Shown one piece after another: positions 1 through 8,366 of a stretch of DNA of 64,000 nt. The position numbers and the translations under genes are program-made. Position 1 is the first letter of the stretch. Each line of letters starts with the position of its first letter. This DNA is from Anaerolineae bacterium. GTDB taxonomy: Bacteria; Chloroflexota; Anaerolineae; Promineifilales; Promineifilaceae. Where the stretch lies: contig JAHDWK010000007.1 in the NCBI GenBank assembly GCA_023382655.1, forward strand, positions 218,028 to 282,027, in the 5' to 3' direction. Under the pieces are notes generated by a model. The model did not search any database and was not told where the DNA came from. It worked only from the letters and a program-made list of their open reading frames with translations.

Positions 1-3000
1 TTCTACCCCCATATGGTCGAATTCCGGCGCTATGATCACCACATTGCCCTGCAAACGGCCGTCACCATTGCTCCTGAAGACGACGTAGAAATTCGCTACA
101 TCAACCTGACCAACGACAGTGACCGGCCGCGCCGCCTGCGCCTCACCAGCTACGCCGAAGTTGTCCTGGGGTCGGCCGCCGCCGACCAACGCCATCCCGC
201 CTTCGCCAATCTATTTGTCGAAAGCGAATACTTGCCCGCCCATCATGCCCTGCTCTTCCGCCGCCGCCCCCGTGCGGCGACCGACGAACCGCTCTTTTTG
301 CTGCACATGCTGGTCTCTGATTACACAGACCTGACAGGTTTTGAAAACCTGTCAGGTCTTCGCGGTCACGAGAGCGACCGGGCCAAATTCCTGGGGCGCG
401 GCCGGTCCAGCCGCAACGCCAGCGCCCTTACCGATGGCCTCAGCCAGACCACCGGCGCTACCCTGAACCCCGTGATGGCCCTCAGCCAGACCGTCACTGT
501 TGCCCCGCGTACCGCCATTCGTCTGGCCTTGATCACCCTGGCCGCCCCTTCTCGTCACCAGGCGTTGGAGTGGGCCGGCCGTTACCGGCAATGGCTCATG
601 CTAGAACGCACCTTTGTCCGCGCCCGCAACCAGGCCGAGCGAGAATTACGTCTCCTCGAGTTAACCACCCCCCAGCTAGAGCAGATGCAACGGCTGTTGT
701 CCCTCCTGCTGTATCCCCACCCGGCCCTGCGCGCCGACGCCACCACCCTGACCGCTAACAGCAAAGGCCAGCCGGGTTTGTGGGCCTTCGGCATTTCCGG
801 CGACTATCCCATTTTGCTCATCCAACTGCATCAGGAAACGGATGGGGAACTGCTGTTAGAGCTGCTGCGCGCCCACACCTACTGGCGGCGGCGTGATTTG
901 AAAATTGACCTGGTCATTCTTAACCAGCAAGAGTCGAACTATGGGCAGGAGATGCAGGGGTTTATCTACCACCTGATCCACCGCACCCACAGTGAACATT
1001 GGTTGAATCAGCGGGGTGGCCTCTTTGTGCTGCGTGAAGATCAAATGGGGCGGGCTGACGTCGTGCTGCTGAAAACAACGGCGCGAGTGCTGCTAGATGG
1101 CGCGCAGGGAAGCCTGGTGCAGCAGTTGGCAAACTTGCTCACCCAACCCACCCCTTTGCCCGCTTTTACAGCCACGCGACAGACGGCCGTGCCGCCCCCA
1201 CCAACACTACCCCTACCCCGCCCCACCGACTGGCAATTTGATAACGGCCTGGGTGGTTTTAGCGCCAACGGCAAGGAGTACCAGATTTACCTGAGGCCAG
1301 GCGAAACCACCCCCGTCCCCTGGATCAACGTCGTTGCCAATGAAACCGTCGGCTTTCTGGCCTCCGAAACAGGCGGCGGCTACACCTGGGCCGTGAACAG
1401 CGGCGAAAACCGGCTCACCGCCTGGCGCAACGACCCGGTAAGCGACATCCCGGCCGAAGTGTTGTATCTGCGCGATGAAGAAACGGCCGAAATCTGGTCG
1501 CCCACACCCCAGCCCACGCCGGCCGCCGCCCCGTATCTGGTGCGGCATGGGGCCGGTTACACCATATTCCAGCATCACAGCCATGGCCTCAAACAAGAAA
1601 CCCGCCTCTTTGTGGCTCCCACAGATCCGGTCAAGGTAATGCAGGTGCGGTTGGAAAACACCTGGGATCGGCCGCGCCGCCTGACGCTCACCCTGTACGC
1701 CGAATGGGTGCTGGGCGTAAACCGCGAAAGCAGCCAGCCTTATCTCATCCCCAGCTATGACTGGGAACGTTTCGCCTTGCTGGCCCGCAACCCCTACAAC
1801 GCTGAGTTTGGCGAGCGCGTCGCTTTTGTGGCCGCATCCAAACAGCCGCATGGTTTCACCACCGACCGGGCAGAGTTTATCGGCCGTTTAGGTGATCTCA
1901 GCCAGCCCGCCGCCCTGGGTCGCATTGGCCTGAACAACCAGGTGATGGCCGGTTTAGATAGCTGTGCCGTCCTCCAACTTCACCTCGACCTGCCGCCCGG
2001 AGGCAGCGAAACGGTTTGTTTCTTCGTGGGTCAGGGGGTTGATCAGGCTGAAATTGAGGCCCTGTTGCCACAGTTCCAAGAGCCGGAAAAGGTCACGGCC
2101 GTTTGGCAATCCGTACACACGCTGTGGGATGATCTGTTAGGGGCCGTCACCGTAGACACGCCTGATCCGGCCATGAACCTGCTGCTCAATCGCTGGCTGC
2201 TGTACCAGACGGTGGCCTGCCGCCTGTGGGGGCGTTCCGCCCTCTATCAATCGAGTGGCGCTTATGGCTTCCGCGACCAGTTGCAGGACGTGATGGCCGT
2301 GCTCCATACCCGGCCCGATCTGGCCCGCACCCACATTTTGCGCACCGCGCAGTATCAATTTGAAGCGGGCGACGTGCTGCACTGGTGGCACCCCCCCAGC
2401 GGGCGCGGGGTGCGCACGCGCATCAGCGACGATTTGCTCTGGCTGCCTTACGTCACCGCCCATTACGTGGCTGTGACCGGGGATGAAACGATTTTGCAAG
2501 AAAAAGTACCGTTCCTGATGGGTGTGCCTTTGGCGAAAGATGAGGAGGAACGGTATGGCTGGTATGAGCCGACGGCCGAGCGGTATACCCTGTTAGAACA
2601 TTGCCGCCGGGCACTGCGCAAGGGAACCACCGCCGGGCAGCATGGTCTACCGCTGATCGGCGGCGGGGATTGGAACGATGGTATGAATCGGGTAGGCATT
2701 GAGGGACGCGGCGAAAGTGTGTGGCTGGGCTGGTTCCTTTACAGTACGCTAAATGAGTTTGCGGCCTTGTGTGAACGGGTGGGGGAGGGAGATACGGCCG
2801 TTTACCACCAACAAGCCGCCTCGTTGCGCCAGGCGTTGGAAACGCATGGTTGGGATGGCGCCTGGTATCGCCGCGCCTACGATGACGATGGTGTACCGCT
2901 GGGTTCGGCCCAAAACCGGGAGTGCCAGATTGACGCCCTTGCCCAATCCTGGGCCGTCCTCTCCGGCGCGGCCGACCCGCAGCGGGCGCAGCAGGCCATG

Positions 3001-3645
3001 CAGTCAGCCTACGAACACCTGGTGCTGGAGAAAGAGCGGCTCATTCTGCTGCTCACGCCACCGTTTGACAAAACACCCCGCGACCCTGGTTACATTAAAG
3101 GCTACCTGCCCGGCATTCGGGAAAATGGCGGCCAATACAGCCATGCCGCCATCTGGACGATTTGGGCCTTTGCCCGGCTGGGGGAAGGGAATATGGCTCA
3201 TGCCCTGTTTGACCTGATTAACCCTATCACCCACACGGACACCCCGGAGAAAGTCAGCCGCTACAAAGCGGAGCCGTATGTGCTGGCGGCCGATGTGTAT
3301 GGTGTGCCGCCCCACCAGGGGCGCGGCGGCTGGACGTGGTATACCGGCTCGAGCGGTTGGATGGTCCGGCTGGGGCTGGAAGGGATATTGGGGCTGCGCA
3401 AAGTGGGGCAAACGCTGCTCATAGAGCCGTGTATTCCCCAGGATTGGGCGGGGTATGAGGTGGTGTATCGCTACGGCCGTGCCACCTATCACATTCACGT
3501 CAACAACCCATCCGGCGTCCAGCAGGGGGTAGCAGAAGTGTGGCTGGATGGACAGCGTTTAACCAGCCCGCAAATTCCGCTGCAAGATGATAGCCAAGTC
3601 CATCAAGTAGATGTTTTACTAGGCCCCTTTCAAGTAGGCCCATAA
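1..3645 (+). CDS. Cyclic beta-1,2-glucan synthase-like protein, GH94 C-terminal part (5' truncated by window)
   Basis: The frame is open from base 1, so the beginning lies outside the window; the Met at base 13 is internal. At least 1,214 residues are visible. The order is two repeats of a glycoside-phosphorylase beta-sandwich domain (each with a SYAEVVLG / LYAEWVLG type strand) followed by an (alpha/alpha)6 barrel with the family signatures YGFRDQLQD (about residue 751 counted from base 13) and GGDWNDGMN (about 883), whose Asp is the expected general acid of GH94 phosphorylases. The ending PGIRENGGQYSHAA is also typical. In NdvB-type cyclic glucan synthases this part trims or phosphorolyses the beta-1,2-glucan made by an upstream GT84 domain; whether GT84 is present cannot be seen here. 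One oddity is a perfect palindrome at 327-359 coding for extra residues in the first sandwich domain. A free-standing oligoglucan phosphorylase is the alternative. Confidence 0.88.
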   Translation, partial: FYPHMVEFRRYDHHIALQTAVTIAPEDDVEIRYINLTNDSDRPRRLRLTSYAEVVLGSAAADQRHPAFANLFVESEYLPAHHALLFRRRPRAATDEPLFLLHMLVSDYTDLTGFENLSGLRGHESDRAKFLGRGRSSRNASALTDGLSQTTGATLNPVMALSQTVTVAPRTAIRLALITLAAPSRHQALEWAGRYRQWLMLERTFVRARNQAERELRLLELTTPQLEQMQRLLSLLLYPHPALRADATTLTANSKGQPGLWAFGISGDYPILLIQLHQETDGELLLELLRAHTYWRRRDLKIDLVILNQQESNYGQEMQGFIYHLIHRTHSEHWLNQRGGLFVLREDQMGRADVVLLKTTARVLLDGAQGSLVQQLANLLTQPTPLPAFTATRQTAVPPPPTLPLPRPTDWQFDNGLGGFSANGKEYQIYLRPGETTPVPWINVVANETVGFLASETGGGYTWAVNSGENRLTAWRNDPVSDIPAEVLYLRDEETAEIWSPTPQPTPAAAPYLVRHGAGYTIFQHHSHGLKQETRLFVAPTDPVKVMQVRLENTWDRPRRLTLTLYAEWVLGVNRESSQPYLIPSYDWERFALLARNPYNAEFGERVAFVAASKQPHGFTTDRAEFIGRLGDLSQPAALGRIGLNNQVMAGLDSCAVLQLHLDLPPGGSETVCFFVGQGVDQAEIEALLPQFQEPEKVTAVWQSVHTLWDDLLGAVTVDTPDPAMNLLLNRWLLYQTVACRLWGRSALYQSSGAYGFRDQLQDVMAVLHTRPDLARTHILRTAQYQFEAGDVLHWWHPPSGRGVRTRISDDLLWLPYVTAHYVAVTGDETILQEKVPFLMGVPLAKDEEERYGWYEPTAERYTLLEHCRRALRKGTTAGQHGLPLIGGGDWNDGMNRVGIEGRGESVWLGWFLYSTLNEFAALCERVGEGDTAVYHQQAASLRQALETHGWDGAWYRRAYDDDGVPLGSAQNRECQIDALAQSWAVLSGAADPQRAQQAMQSAYEHLVLEKERLILLLTPPFDKTPRDPGYIKGYLPGIRENGGQYSHAAIWTIWAFARLGEGNMAHALFDLINPITHTDTPEKVSRYKAEPYVLAADVYGVPPHQGRGGWTWYTGSSGWMVRLGLEGILGLRKVGQTLLIEPCIPQDWAGYEVVYRYGRATYHIHVNNPSGVQQGVAEVWLDGQRLTSPQIPLQDDSQVHQVDVLLGPFQVGP
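327..359. repeat. 33-bp perfect palindrome inside the GH94 gene
   Basis: Two 16-base arms (327-342 and 344-359, beginning AGACCTGACAGG) are exact reverse complements around a single G. It is translated in frame as part of a loop (DYTDLTGFENLSGLRG) placed between a conserved strand and the ESDRAKFLGRGRS motif, where relatives normally run straight through. It resembles a mobile palindromic element tolerated inside a coding sequence. Confidence 0.75.
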
Positions 3646-3977
3646 TGGGGTTTGCCTGCCACTGTCTGGCGGTAACCAATCTTCTAATCTCCCAATCTCC
3701 TGGTTTCCAATCTCCAATATCCCCCAACTGGGGGAGTGCCATACCCCCTGACCAGCCGATGTGCCCAGAGTAGATTAGTCGTACTATTTAACGTATGACC
3801 TTTACATTCTTAGCCGACCGCCAATCCGAACTCCATTCACTCCTGGCAGCCGGATTCAAATAACCAGGTGGTCGGCGCATTTGTTGTCGTTAACAGTGGC
3901 GCATCAGTCTCTGCCCGGAACGCCGCTGTTACTAAAAAATTAGGGCAGCTAATCCCATGATCTAGGAGGATCACACG
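3646..3977. other. Intergenic region with heptamer repeats and a small hairpin
   Basis: No gene is seen in these 332 bases. Positions 3677-3720 hold degenerate 7-base units of the type CCAATCT / CTAATCT / CCAATCTC, the same family as the array at 35788-35853. Directly after it, 3720-3735 forms a short hairpin (TCCCCC, loop AACT, GGGGGA) that could end transcription of the GH94 gene but lacks a T run. The strong ribosome site AGGAGG (3964-3969) belongs to the next gene. Confidence 0.5.
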
Positions 3978-4184
3978 ATGAACGAGGATATTTTTGAAGG
4001 CAAGTGGAAAGAAATGCAGGGTCAGGTCAAAGAGTGGTGGGGCAAACTCACCGACGATGACCTGAAGCAAGTAGACGGCAAAGCTGACCAGCTCGTTGGC
4101 ATCCTACAACAAAGGTATGGCTACACCAAAGAGCAGGCCGAGAAGGAAATGAACGACAAGCTGGAAGCGCTTAAGGTCCACTAG
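3978..4184 (+). CDS. CsbD family stress-response protein
   Basis: 68 residues, the usual CsbD length. The protein is small, hydrophilic and helical, starting MNEDIFEGKWKEMQGQVKEW and carrying the family pattern of G-K-W-x-Q-x-x-G-x-x-K followed by LTDDDL...DGKADQLVGILQQRYGYT. The ATG sits 8 bases after AGGAGG, so the start is secure. CsbD proteins accumulate under general stress (sigma-B controlled in Bacillus), but their molecular role is not established. It heads a short run of stress-type genes (GlsB-like and YtxH-like follow), each separated by a hairpin. Confidence 0.88.
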   Translation: MNEDIFEGKWKEMQGQVKEWWGKLTDDDLKQVDGKADQLVGILQQRYGYTKEQAEKEMNDKLEALKVH

Positions 4185-4197
4185 AATCGTTTTAGTC

Positions 4198-4230
4198 AGA
4201 TTGGTTCAATCTTGAGGATTGAACCAATCT
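4198..4230. repeat. 33-bp hairpin, copy 1 of the GATTGGTTCAATC palindrome
   Basis: Arms AGATTGGTTCAATC and its exact complement flank the loop TTGAG, 14 bases after the CsbD stop codon. A second copy with the same core lies at 28791-28820. It may act as a terminator, but no T run follows, so it is better read as a dispersed palindromic repeat. Confidence 0.7.
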
Positions 4231-4256
4231 GAACCTGGATAAAAGGAAGGTATAAG

Positions 4257-4526
4257 ATGAACTTTATTATTTGGATTATCGTAGGTGGCATCCTGGGCTG
4301 GTTAGCCAGCATGGTGATGCGCACAAATGGACAGCAAGGCCTGATACTCAACATCCTTGTGGGTATCGTGGGCGCGTTCCTCGCCGGCCTGGTATTGACG
4401 CCTCTGTTGGGGATTGCCACTATCAACCAGAACAACTTCAGTTTACCTGGTTTGATTGTGTCGTTTATGGGCGCCCTTATCCTGCTGGCGGTTGTTAATC
4501 TCTTCAGCCGAAGACGGGTGCGCTAA
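4257..4526 (+). CDS. GlsB/YeaQ/YmgE family stress-response membrane protein
   Basis: 89 residues with three predicted membrane helices (about 3-20, 28-50 and 62-82). The opening IIWIIVGGILGWLASMVM and the glycine-rich middle LILNILVGIVGAFLAG are diagnostic of the transglycosylase-associated (GlsB/YeaQ) family, whose members are small inner-membrane proteins induced by stress; their biochemical role is unknown. The SD-like AAGGAAGG lies just before the ATG. It is the second member of the CsbD-GlsB-YtxH series, and the common theme is envelope or osmotic stress. Confidence 0.9.
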   Translation: MNFIIWIIVGGILGWLASMVMRTNGQQGLILNILVGIVGAFLAGLVLTPLLGIATINQNNFSLPGLIVSFMGALILLAVVNLFSRRRVR

Positions 4527-4537
4527 CCGCGATGGCG

Positions 4538-4568
4538 CTCTCCCGGAGGTTTTGAACCTCCGGGAGGG
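4538..4568. repeat. 31-bp GC-rich hairpin between the GlsB and YtxH genes
   Basis: The core arms CTCCCGGAGGTT and AACCTCCGGGAG (4540-4566) pair perfectly around TTG, and pairing extends two further bases on each side. It lies 12 bases after a stop codon. No T run follows, so the terminator reading is uncertain; it fits the same class of short perfect palindromes seen at 327, 4198, 10906 and 28791. Confidence 0.65.
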
Positions 4569-4619
4569 TCATATGTACAAGTCTGCGCCTCTGCGTCAGA
4601 CTTTTTCAGGAAGTTCAAC

Positions 4620-4991
4620 ATGGGAAATAAGAATAAGACAATGGACAGGAATAACGAAGAAGTCGAATATGATGTCTATGATTTTAGCGGCTTTTTGGCC
4701 GGGCTGATCTTTGTAGCCGGGCTGCTGCTTGGTGGCCTGATTGGCGCGGGTGTGACGCTGCTGCTGGCGCCGCAATCAGGCAAAAAAACCAGGCGGCAAA
4801 TCCGGCGGAAAGGCAGAGATTTACGCGAGCAGGCAACCGACGCTGTAGAAGACAAAGTGGCGCAGGCACGCACCAGCATCCACGAGCAGACCGAAATGCT
4901 ACAGCAGCGCGGTCAGGATGCACTTGATGGAGGTAAGGAGCGTTTTGCCACCGTTGTGGAAGCGGGGAAAGCGGCCGTAACTCCCGCCTGA
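4620..4991 (+). CDS. YtxH domain-containing protein
   Basis: 123 residues. After a charged N-terminus of about 20 residues there is one glycine-rich membrane helix (FLAGLIFVAGLLLGGLIGAG, about 24-43) followed immediately by the YtxH hallmark LLLAPQSGKKTRRQIRRKG. The remainder is a long charged helix, probably a coiled coil. YtxH proteins are general-stress membrane-anchored proteins of unknown mechanism. It lies 22 bases before the receiver-domain gene and could be cotranscribed with it. The ATG has only a weak upstream AGGAAG. Confidence 0.82.
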   Translation: MGNKNKTMDRNNEEVEYDVYDFSGFLAGLIFVAGLLLGGLIGAGVTLLLAPQSGKKTRRQIRRKGRDLREQATDAVEDKVAQARTSIHEQTEMLQQRGQDALDGGKERFATVVEAGKAAVTPA

Positions 4992-5012
4992 TAAACCGTT
5001 CGGAATTAACGG

Positions 5013-5543
5013 ATGAACACAGTTAATTATTCGCAGACAATGGCAGCAGACGCCATTCTTGTCATTGATGACAACACGGCCATGCGCGAAGCGCTGACCG
5101 ATATTCTTAGCCTTCTCCTGGGCATACCCGTTTATACCGCCGCCAATGGACATGAAGGCCTGCAAATTTACCAGCAGCAAAACATTGCCCTGGTTCTGCT
5201 GGACATGAACATGCCGGTGATGAACGGCGAACAGACTTACGAAAAATTGCAGCAGATTGCCCCTCAGGTCAAGGTAATCGTCTCCTCAAGTCTGAGCCGG
5301 GCAGAGGCCAGCCACCGTTTTGGGGAGCGAAAGTTGCCCACTTTTTTGCGGAAACCCTATGACACAGAAAGACTGCTCGCTGTTGTGCAAACGGAATTAT
5401 TATCTGTTCCGGCAGCCAATCAATCTGGCTCCTTCGTTAGCCAGTCACAAAACGGGAAAAATGGCGCGGGCCACGGCCGTCAGCCTACCGAAAAAGAGTT
5501 TAACTTGATGGTCTGGGCGGATGACGGTGGCCCCACCGCTTAA
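5013..5543 (+). CDS. Single-domain response regulator (receiver) with disordered tail
   Basis: 176 residues. A CheY-like receiver spans about 14-130: acidic pair VIDDN (18-21), phosphoacceptor Asp64 in VLLDMNMPVMNG, the switch Ser run VSSS, and the conserved Lys in FLRKPYD. No DNA-binding or enzymatic output domain follows; the last 40 residues are Gly/Ser/Gln-rich and look disordered. No cognate kinase is adjacent, so it may relay signals from a distant hybrid kinase or bind a partner. A second ATG at 5040 (MAADAILVIDD) is an equally plausible start, since neither has a good ribosome site. Confidence 0.85.
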   Translation: MNTVNYSQTMAADAILVIDDNTAMREALTDILSLLLGIPVYTAANGHEGLQIYQQQNIALVLLDMNMPVMNGEQTYEKLQQIAPQVKVIVSSSLSRAEASHRFGERKLPTFLRKPYDTERLLAVVQTELLSVPAANQSGSFVSQSQNGKNGAGHGRQPTEKEFNLMVWADDGGPTA

Positions 5544-5574
5544 TTCAACAGACCACTTTGTGAAGGAGAAAAAG

Positions 5575-5847
5575 ATGTCAACCCAAACACATTTCACAAT
5601 GGAGCAAGCCCGCGAAATCGGGGATAGGCTCGGTATAAAGTGGGACCGCTTCGACGTGGAGCAGTTCCGCATGGGACTGGAGGTCGAATTGGAGCATGGT
5701 CGGCACGATCCCACCACGGACGTAACCGGCAATGATCCCCTTCTTACCGGCAAAATCGCGCTGGCTCATCTCAACGAATTTGCCGATTATTACACCCGTC
5801 TGCAAAAGATGGAGCGAGAAGCTAAAGAGGAACTCGGCCAGAGTTAA
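5575..5847 (+). CDS. DUF5661 family protein
   Basis: 90 residues. The frame is open upstream into the receiver gene, but the ATG at 5575 is preceded by AAGGAG at the right distance and marks the conserved beginning (MSTQTHFTMEQAREIGDRLG). The middle, with EFRMGLEVELEHG followed by a DP-x-T-x-V-T stretch and LTGKIALAHLNEF, matches the small conserved family annotated DUF5661 as I remember it. The protein is soluble, acidic and helical. Function is unknown. It is followed after 6 bases by the first AI-2E-type membrane protein, so the two are likely cotranscribed. Confidence 0.75.
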   Translation: MSTQTHFTMEQAREIGDRLGIKWDRFDVEQFRMGLEVELEHGRHDPTTDVTGNDPLLTGKIALAHLNEFADYYTRLQKMEREAKEELGQS

Positions 5848-5853
5848 CCAGGT

Positions 5854-7128
5854 ATGGCGCTCCATTCACCTTCGCCGCTGTATCAGTGGACATTTGGGCG
5901 CGTTGTGTGGGCCACACTTGTCCTGGCGGCCGTTGGCCTGAGCTTTTGGCTGCTTTACCGCTTTCACCAGGTACTTTTCATCTTATTTGTGGCTGTTGTA
6001 CTCGGCACGATCCTCAGGCCGGTCGTCGCCTGGCTGCACCGCTGGCGCATTCCTCCCAAAGCGGGGGTTCTGCTCGTCTACCTCCTGCTGCTGGCCTTGT
6101 TCACCGGCTTCGTCCTGCTGCTGTTCCCCTTGATTGTGACCCAGATCGAGACCATTACCACCACGCTCCCCGGCCAGTACCAGACTCTGCGTGAGGGGCT
6201 GCTTAACCATCCCAATCAATTACTGGTGGACTTGAGCGTGGTTTTACCGCCCACCCTATCCCTGCCCGATTCGGTACCGCAGACAGGGCCGGAGATGCTG
6301 ACTTCAGCCGGGCTGGCGCTGGGTTATATTGGCACAGCGTCGCAGATTATCTTTACGGCCGTTGTCATCCTCCTCTTAGCCTACTACTGGACACTTGATG
6401 GGCCGCGCACCACCCGATCCTTGTTGCTGTTGGTCCCCTTAGCACAGCGCGAGAGCATTGGCGAATTGATTGCGGCGATGGAAACGAAGGTGAGCGCCTT
6501 CATGGCCGGGCAAGGTCTCCTGATGCTGGCCATAGGCAGTATGTCTTTGGTCGCCTATTGGCTCATTGGTTTACCCCATCTGTTGGCGCTGGCGTTTATA
6601 GCCGGGCTGCTGGAAGTGGTGCCCATCATTGGCCCGCTGCTAGGCGCTGTACCGGCGTTGTTGGTGGCGCTGACCCTGGGACCAGACAAGGTGATCTTGG
6701 TCGTCGTGGCCACGCTGATCATTCAACAGTTGGAAAACAGCCTGTTGGTGCCGCGCATTATGCGGCACGCGGTAGGGGTTAACCCTTTCGTCACCCTGCT
6801 GGCGATTTTGGCTTTTAGCTCTTTGTTGGGCATTGCCGGTGCATTGATGGCTATCCCAATGGCGGCCATGATCCAAATCTTGCTCGAACGGTATGTTTTT
6901 CGGCCGGGAGCGATGGAGACAGAGGTTTCGGGTGGCCGTGACTATGCCAGCCGTCTGCGCCAGGAAGCGCAAGAGTTGGCGCAGGATTTGCGCCAGCAGA
7001 CGCGGCAGACGCCGGGCGGCTCGGAGGAACAGGTAAAACAGACGGAACAGGTGATGGATGAGATTGAGACCCTGGCCACTGACCTGGACAGGCTGCTGGC
7101 CGAGGCCGTCCCCGCGGGGGCCACATGA
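5854..7128 (+). CDS. AI-2E family transporter (PerM/UPF0118), copy 1
   Basis: 424 residues. About eight membrane helices are visible: three near the N-terminus (about 15-95), one near 170, and a C-terminal cluster (210-340) containing the family signature GLLEVVPIIGPLLGAVPALLVAL and the following PRIMRHAVGVNPFVTLLAILAF. The family includes TqsA (AI-2 export) and Na+/H+-antiporting members, so the substrate cannot be assigned from sequence. The last 80 residues are a charged, Gln-rich cytoplasmic tail with coiled-coil character. The gene overlaps the next one by four bases (ATGA), implying translational coupling with a paralogue. Confidence 0.87.
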   Translation: MALHSPSPLYQWTFGRVVWATLVLAAVGLSFWLLYRFHQVLFILFVAVVLGTILRPVVAWLHRWRIPPKAGVLLVYLLLLALFTGFVLLLFPLIVTQIETITTTLPGQYQTLREGLLNHPNQLLVDLSVVLPPTLSLPDSVPQTGPEMLTSAGLALGYIGTASQIIFTAVVILLLAYYWTLDGPRTTRSLLLLVPLAQRESIGELIAAMETKVSAFMAGQGLLMLAIGSMSLVAYWLIGLPHLLALAFIAGLLEVVPIIGPLLGAVPALLVALTLGPDKVILVVVATLIIQQLENSLLVPRIMRHAVGVNPFVTLLAILAFSSLLGIAGALMAIPMAAMIQILLERYVFRPGAMETEVSGGRDYASRLRQEAQELAQDLRQQTRQTPGGSEEQVKQTEQVMDEIETLATDLDRLLAEAVPAGAT

Positions 7129-8294
7129 CAAAACAACTGGTATGGATGGGCACGGCCGTGATGGTGACAGTGGTGGCGTTGGCCTTGCTGTGGCAGTTTC
7201 GCCAGGTTGCCCTTTACGTCTTGCTTTCGCTGGCCCTGGCCGCCGCGTTACGTCCCCTGGTCAGACGCCCGGCCGGGCAGTCACTCGCCGCACGCCTGGG
7301 CCTGATTTTGCTCTACTTGGTGGCCCTGGGTAGCTTCCTTCTCTTACTCGCTGCCGGTGTGGGGGCCGCGATTAGGGACATCCAGGAGTTGGCGCAGCAG
7401 GTATCGGCGCAGGACGCATGGCAGCAGCCGGCATGGTTACAGGGTGGTTTGGTGCAAGAATTTCTGGACACGCGGCTGCCCCCGCCCAGCCAACTCTTCG
7501 CCGCCCTTATCGGCGAACAGGGCGAACTGGTACTGCCGGTAGTGTTGGGTTTTTCCCAGGGTGTTTTCAGCCTGTTGAGCGGCGCGCTCGTCATTCTCTT
7601 CTTGAGCATTTATTGGAGCATAGGCCAGAACCACTTTGAACGACTCTGGCTTTCGCTGCTGCCGCCGGGGCTGCGCAAACAGATGCGGGACATTTGGCAG
7701 ACAGTGGAAGTCAACCTGGGGGTTTACATACGCCGCCAGACCGGCCAGGCGCTCCTGGCCGGGTTGCTGTTGGGGTTGGGTTATTGGCTGCTCGGCTCCC
7801 CATACCCGGCGCTGTTGGCCCTGCTCGGCGCTGTGGCGCTGCTGATTCCCATCGTAGGGCCAATCCTGGCGATCATTCCGCCGCTAGTGCTGGGGCTGCT
7901 GACCAGTGTACCGTTGAGTTTATTAACGGCCGTGTACACGCTCATCGTCATAGTATCCCTGAAATGGTGGACTACCTCACGCCTCGGCCACCACGTGCAG
8001 GTCAACCCTATGCTCACCATTGTCATCCTGATTGCCCTGGCGGATGCGTATGGTTTGCTTGGTATTCTCTTTGCGCCACCCTTGGCCGCCACCTGCCAGA
8101 TTTTGTGGAGCCATCTGATCAGCCACCGCGCCGTTTCCGGAGCGGCGACCCAGATTTCAGACCTCAAGGAGCGGCAAGCACATGTCTGGGCCGCCATCCA
8201 GGCGATGGACGAGCCGCCTTCACCATTAGTAACCAGCAGTATGGAACGGCTCACGCAACTGATGGACAAAGCGGAACCGACGCTGTCGGCGTGA
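7125..8294 (+). CDS. AI-2E family transporter (PerM/UPF0118), copy 2
   Basis: 389 residues, a divergent paralogue of the preceding gene. It starts inside the previous stop (ATGA overlap). It has the same helix layout, a loop with VQEFLDTRLPPPSQLF, and the weaker C-terminal signature LLGAVALLIPIVGPILAIIPP plus GHHVQVNPMLTIVILIALADA. The tandem coupled arrangement suggests the two proteins form a heteromeric carrier, but this is inference. A short cytoplasmic tail follows the last helix. Confidence 0.83.
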   Translation: MTKQLVWMGTAVMVTVVALALLWQFRQVALYVLLSLALAAALRPLVRRPAGQSLAARLGLILLYLVALGSFLLLLAAGVGAAIRDIQELAQQVSAQDAWQQPAWLQGGLVQEFLDTRLPPPSQLFAALIGEQGELVLPVVLGFSQGVFSLLSGALVILFLSIYWSIGQNHFERLWLSLLPPGLRKQMRDIWQTVEVNLGVYIRRQTGQALLAGLLLGLGYWLLGSPYPALLALLGAVALLIPIVGPILAIIPPLVLGLLTSVPLSLLTAVYTLIVIVSLKWWTTSRLGHHVQVNPMLTIVILIALADAYGLLGILFAPPLAATCQILWSHLISHRAVSGAATQISDLKERQAHVWAAIQAMDEPPSPLVTSSMERLTQLMDKAEPTLSA

Positions 8295-8366
8295 TATGGG
8301 GAAGAGATGCAAGGACGGCTAACATTACGGTGAACGGGAAAACAGGAACCCGGTGGAGAAAAAATC

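Noticed and set aside
4538..4568. Hairpin considered as an intrinsic terminator
   Set aside because: There is no T run on either side; it fits better with the dispersed palindromes.
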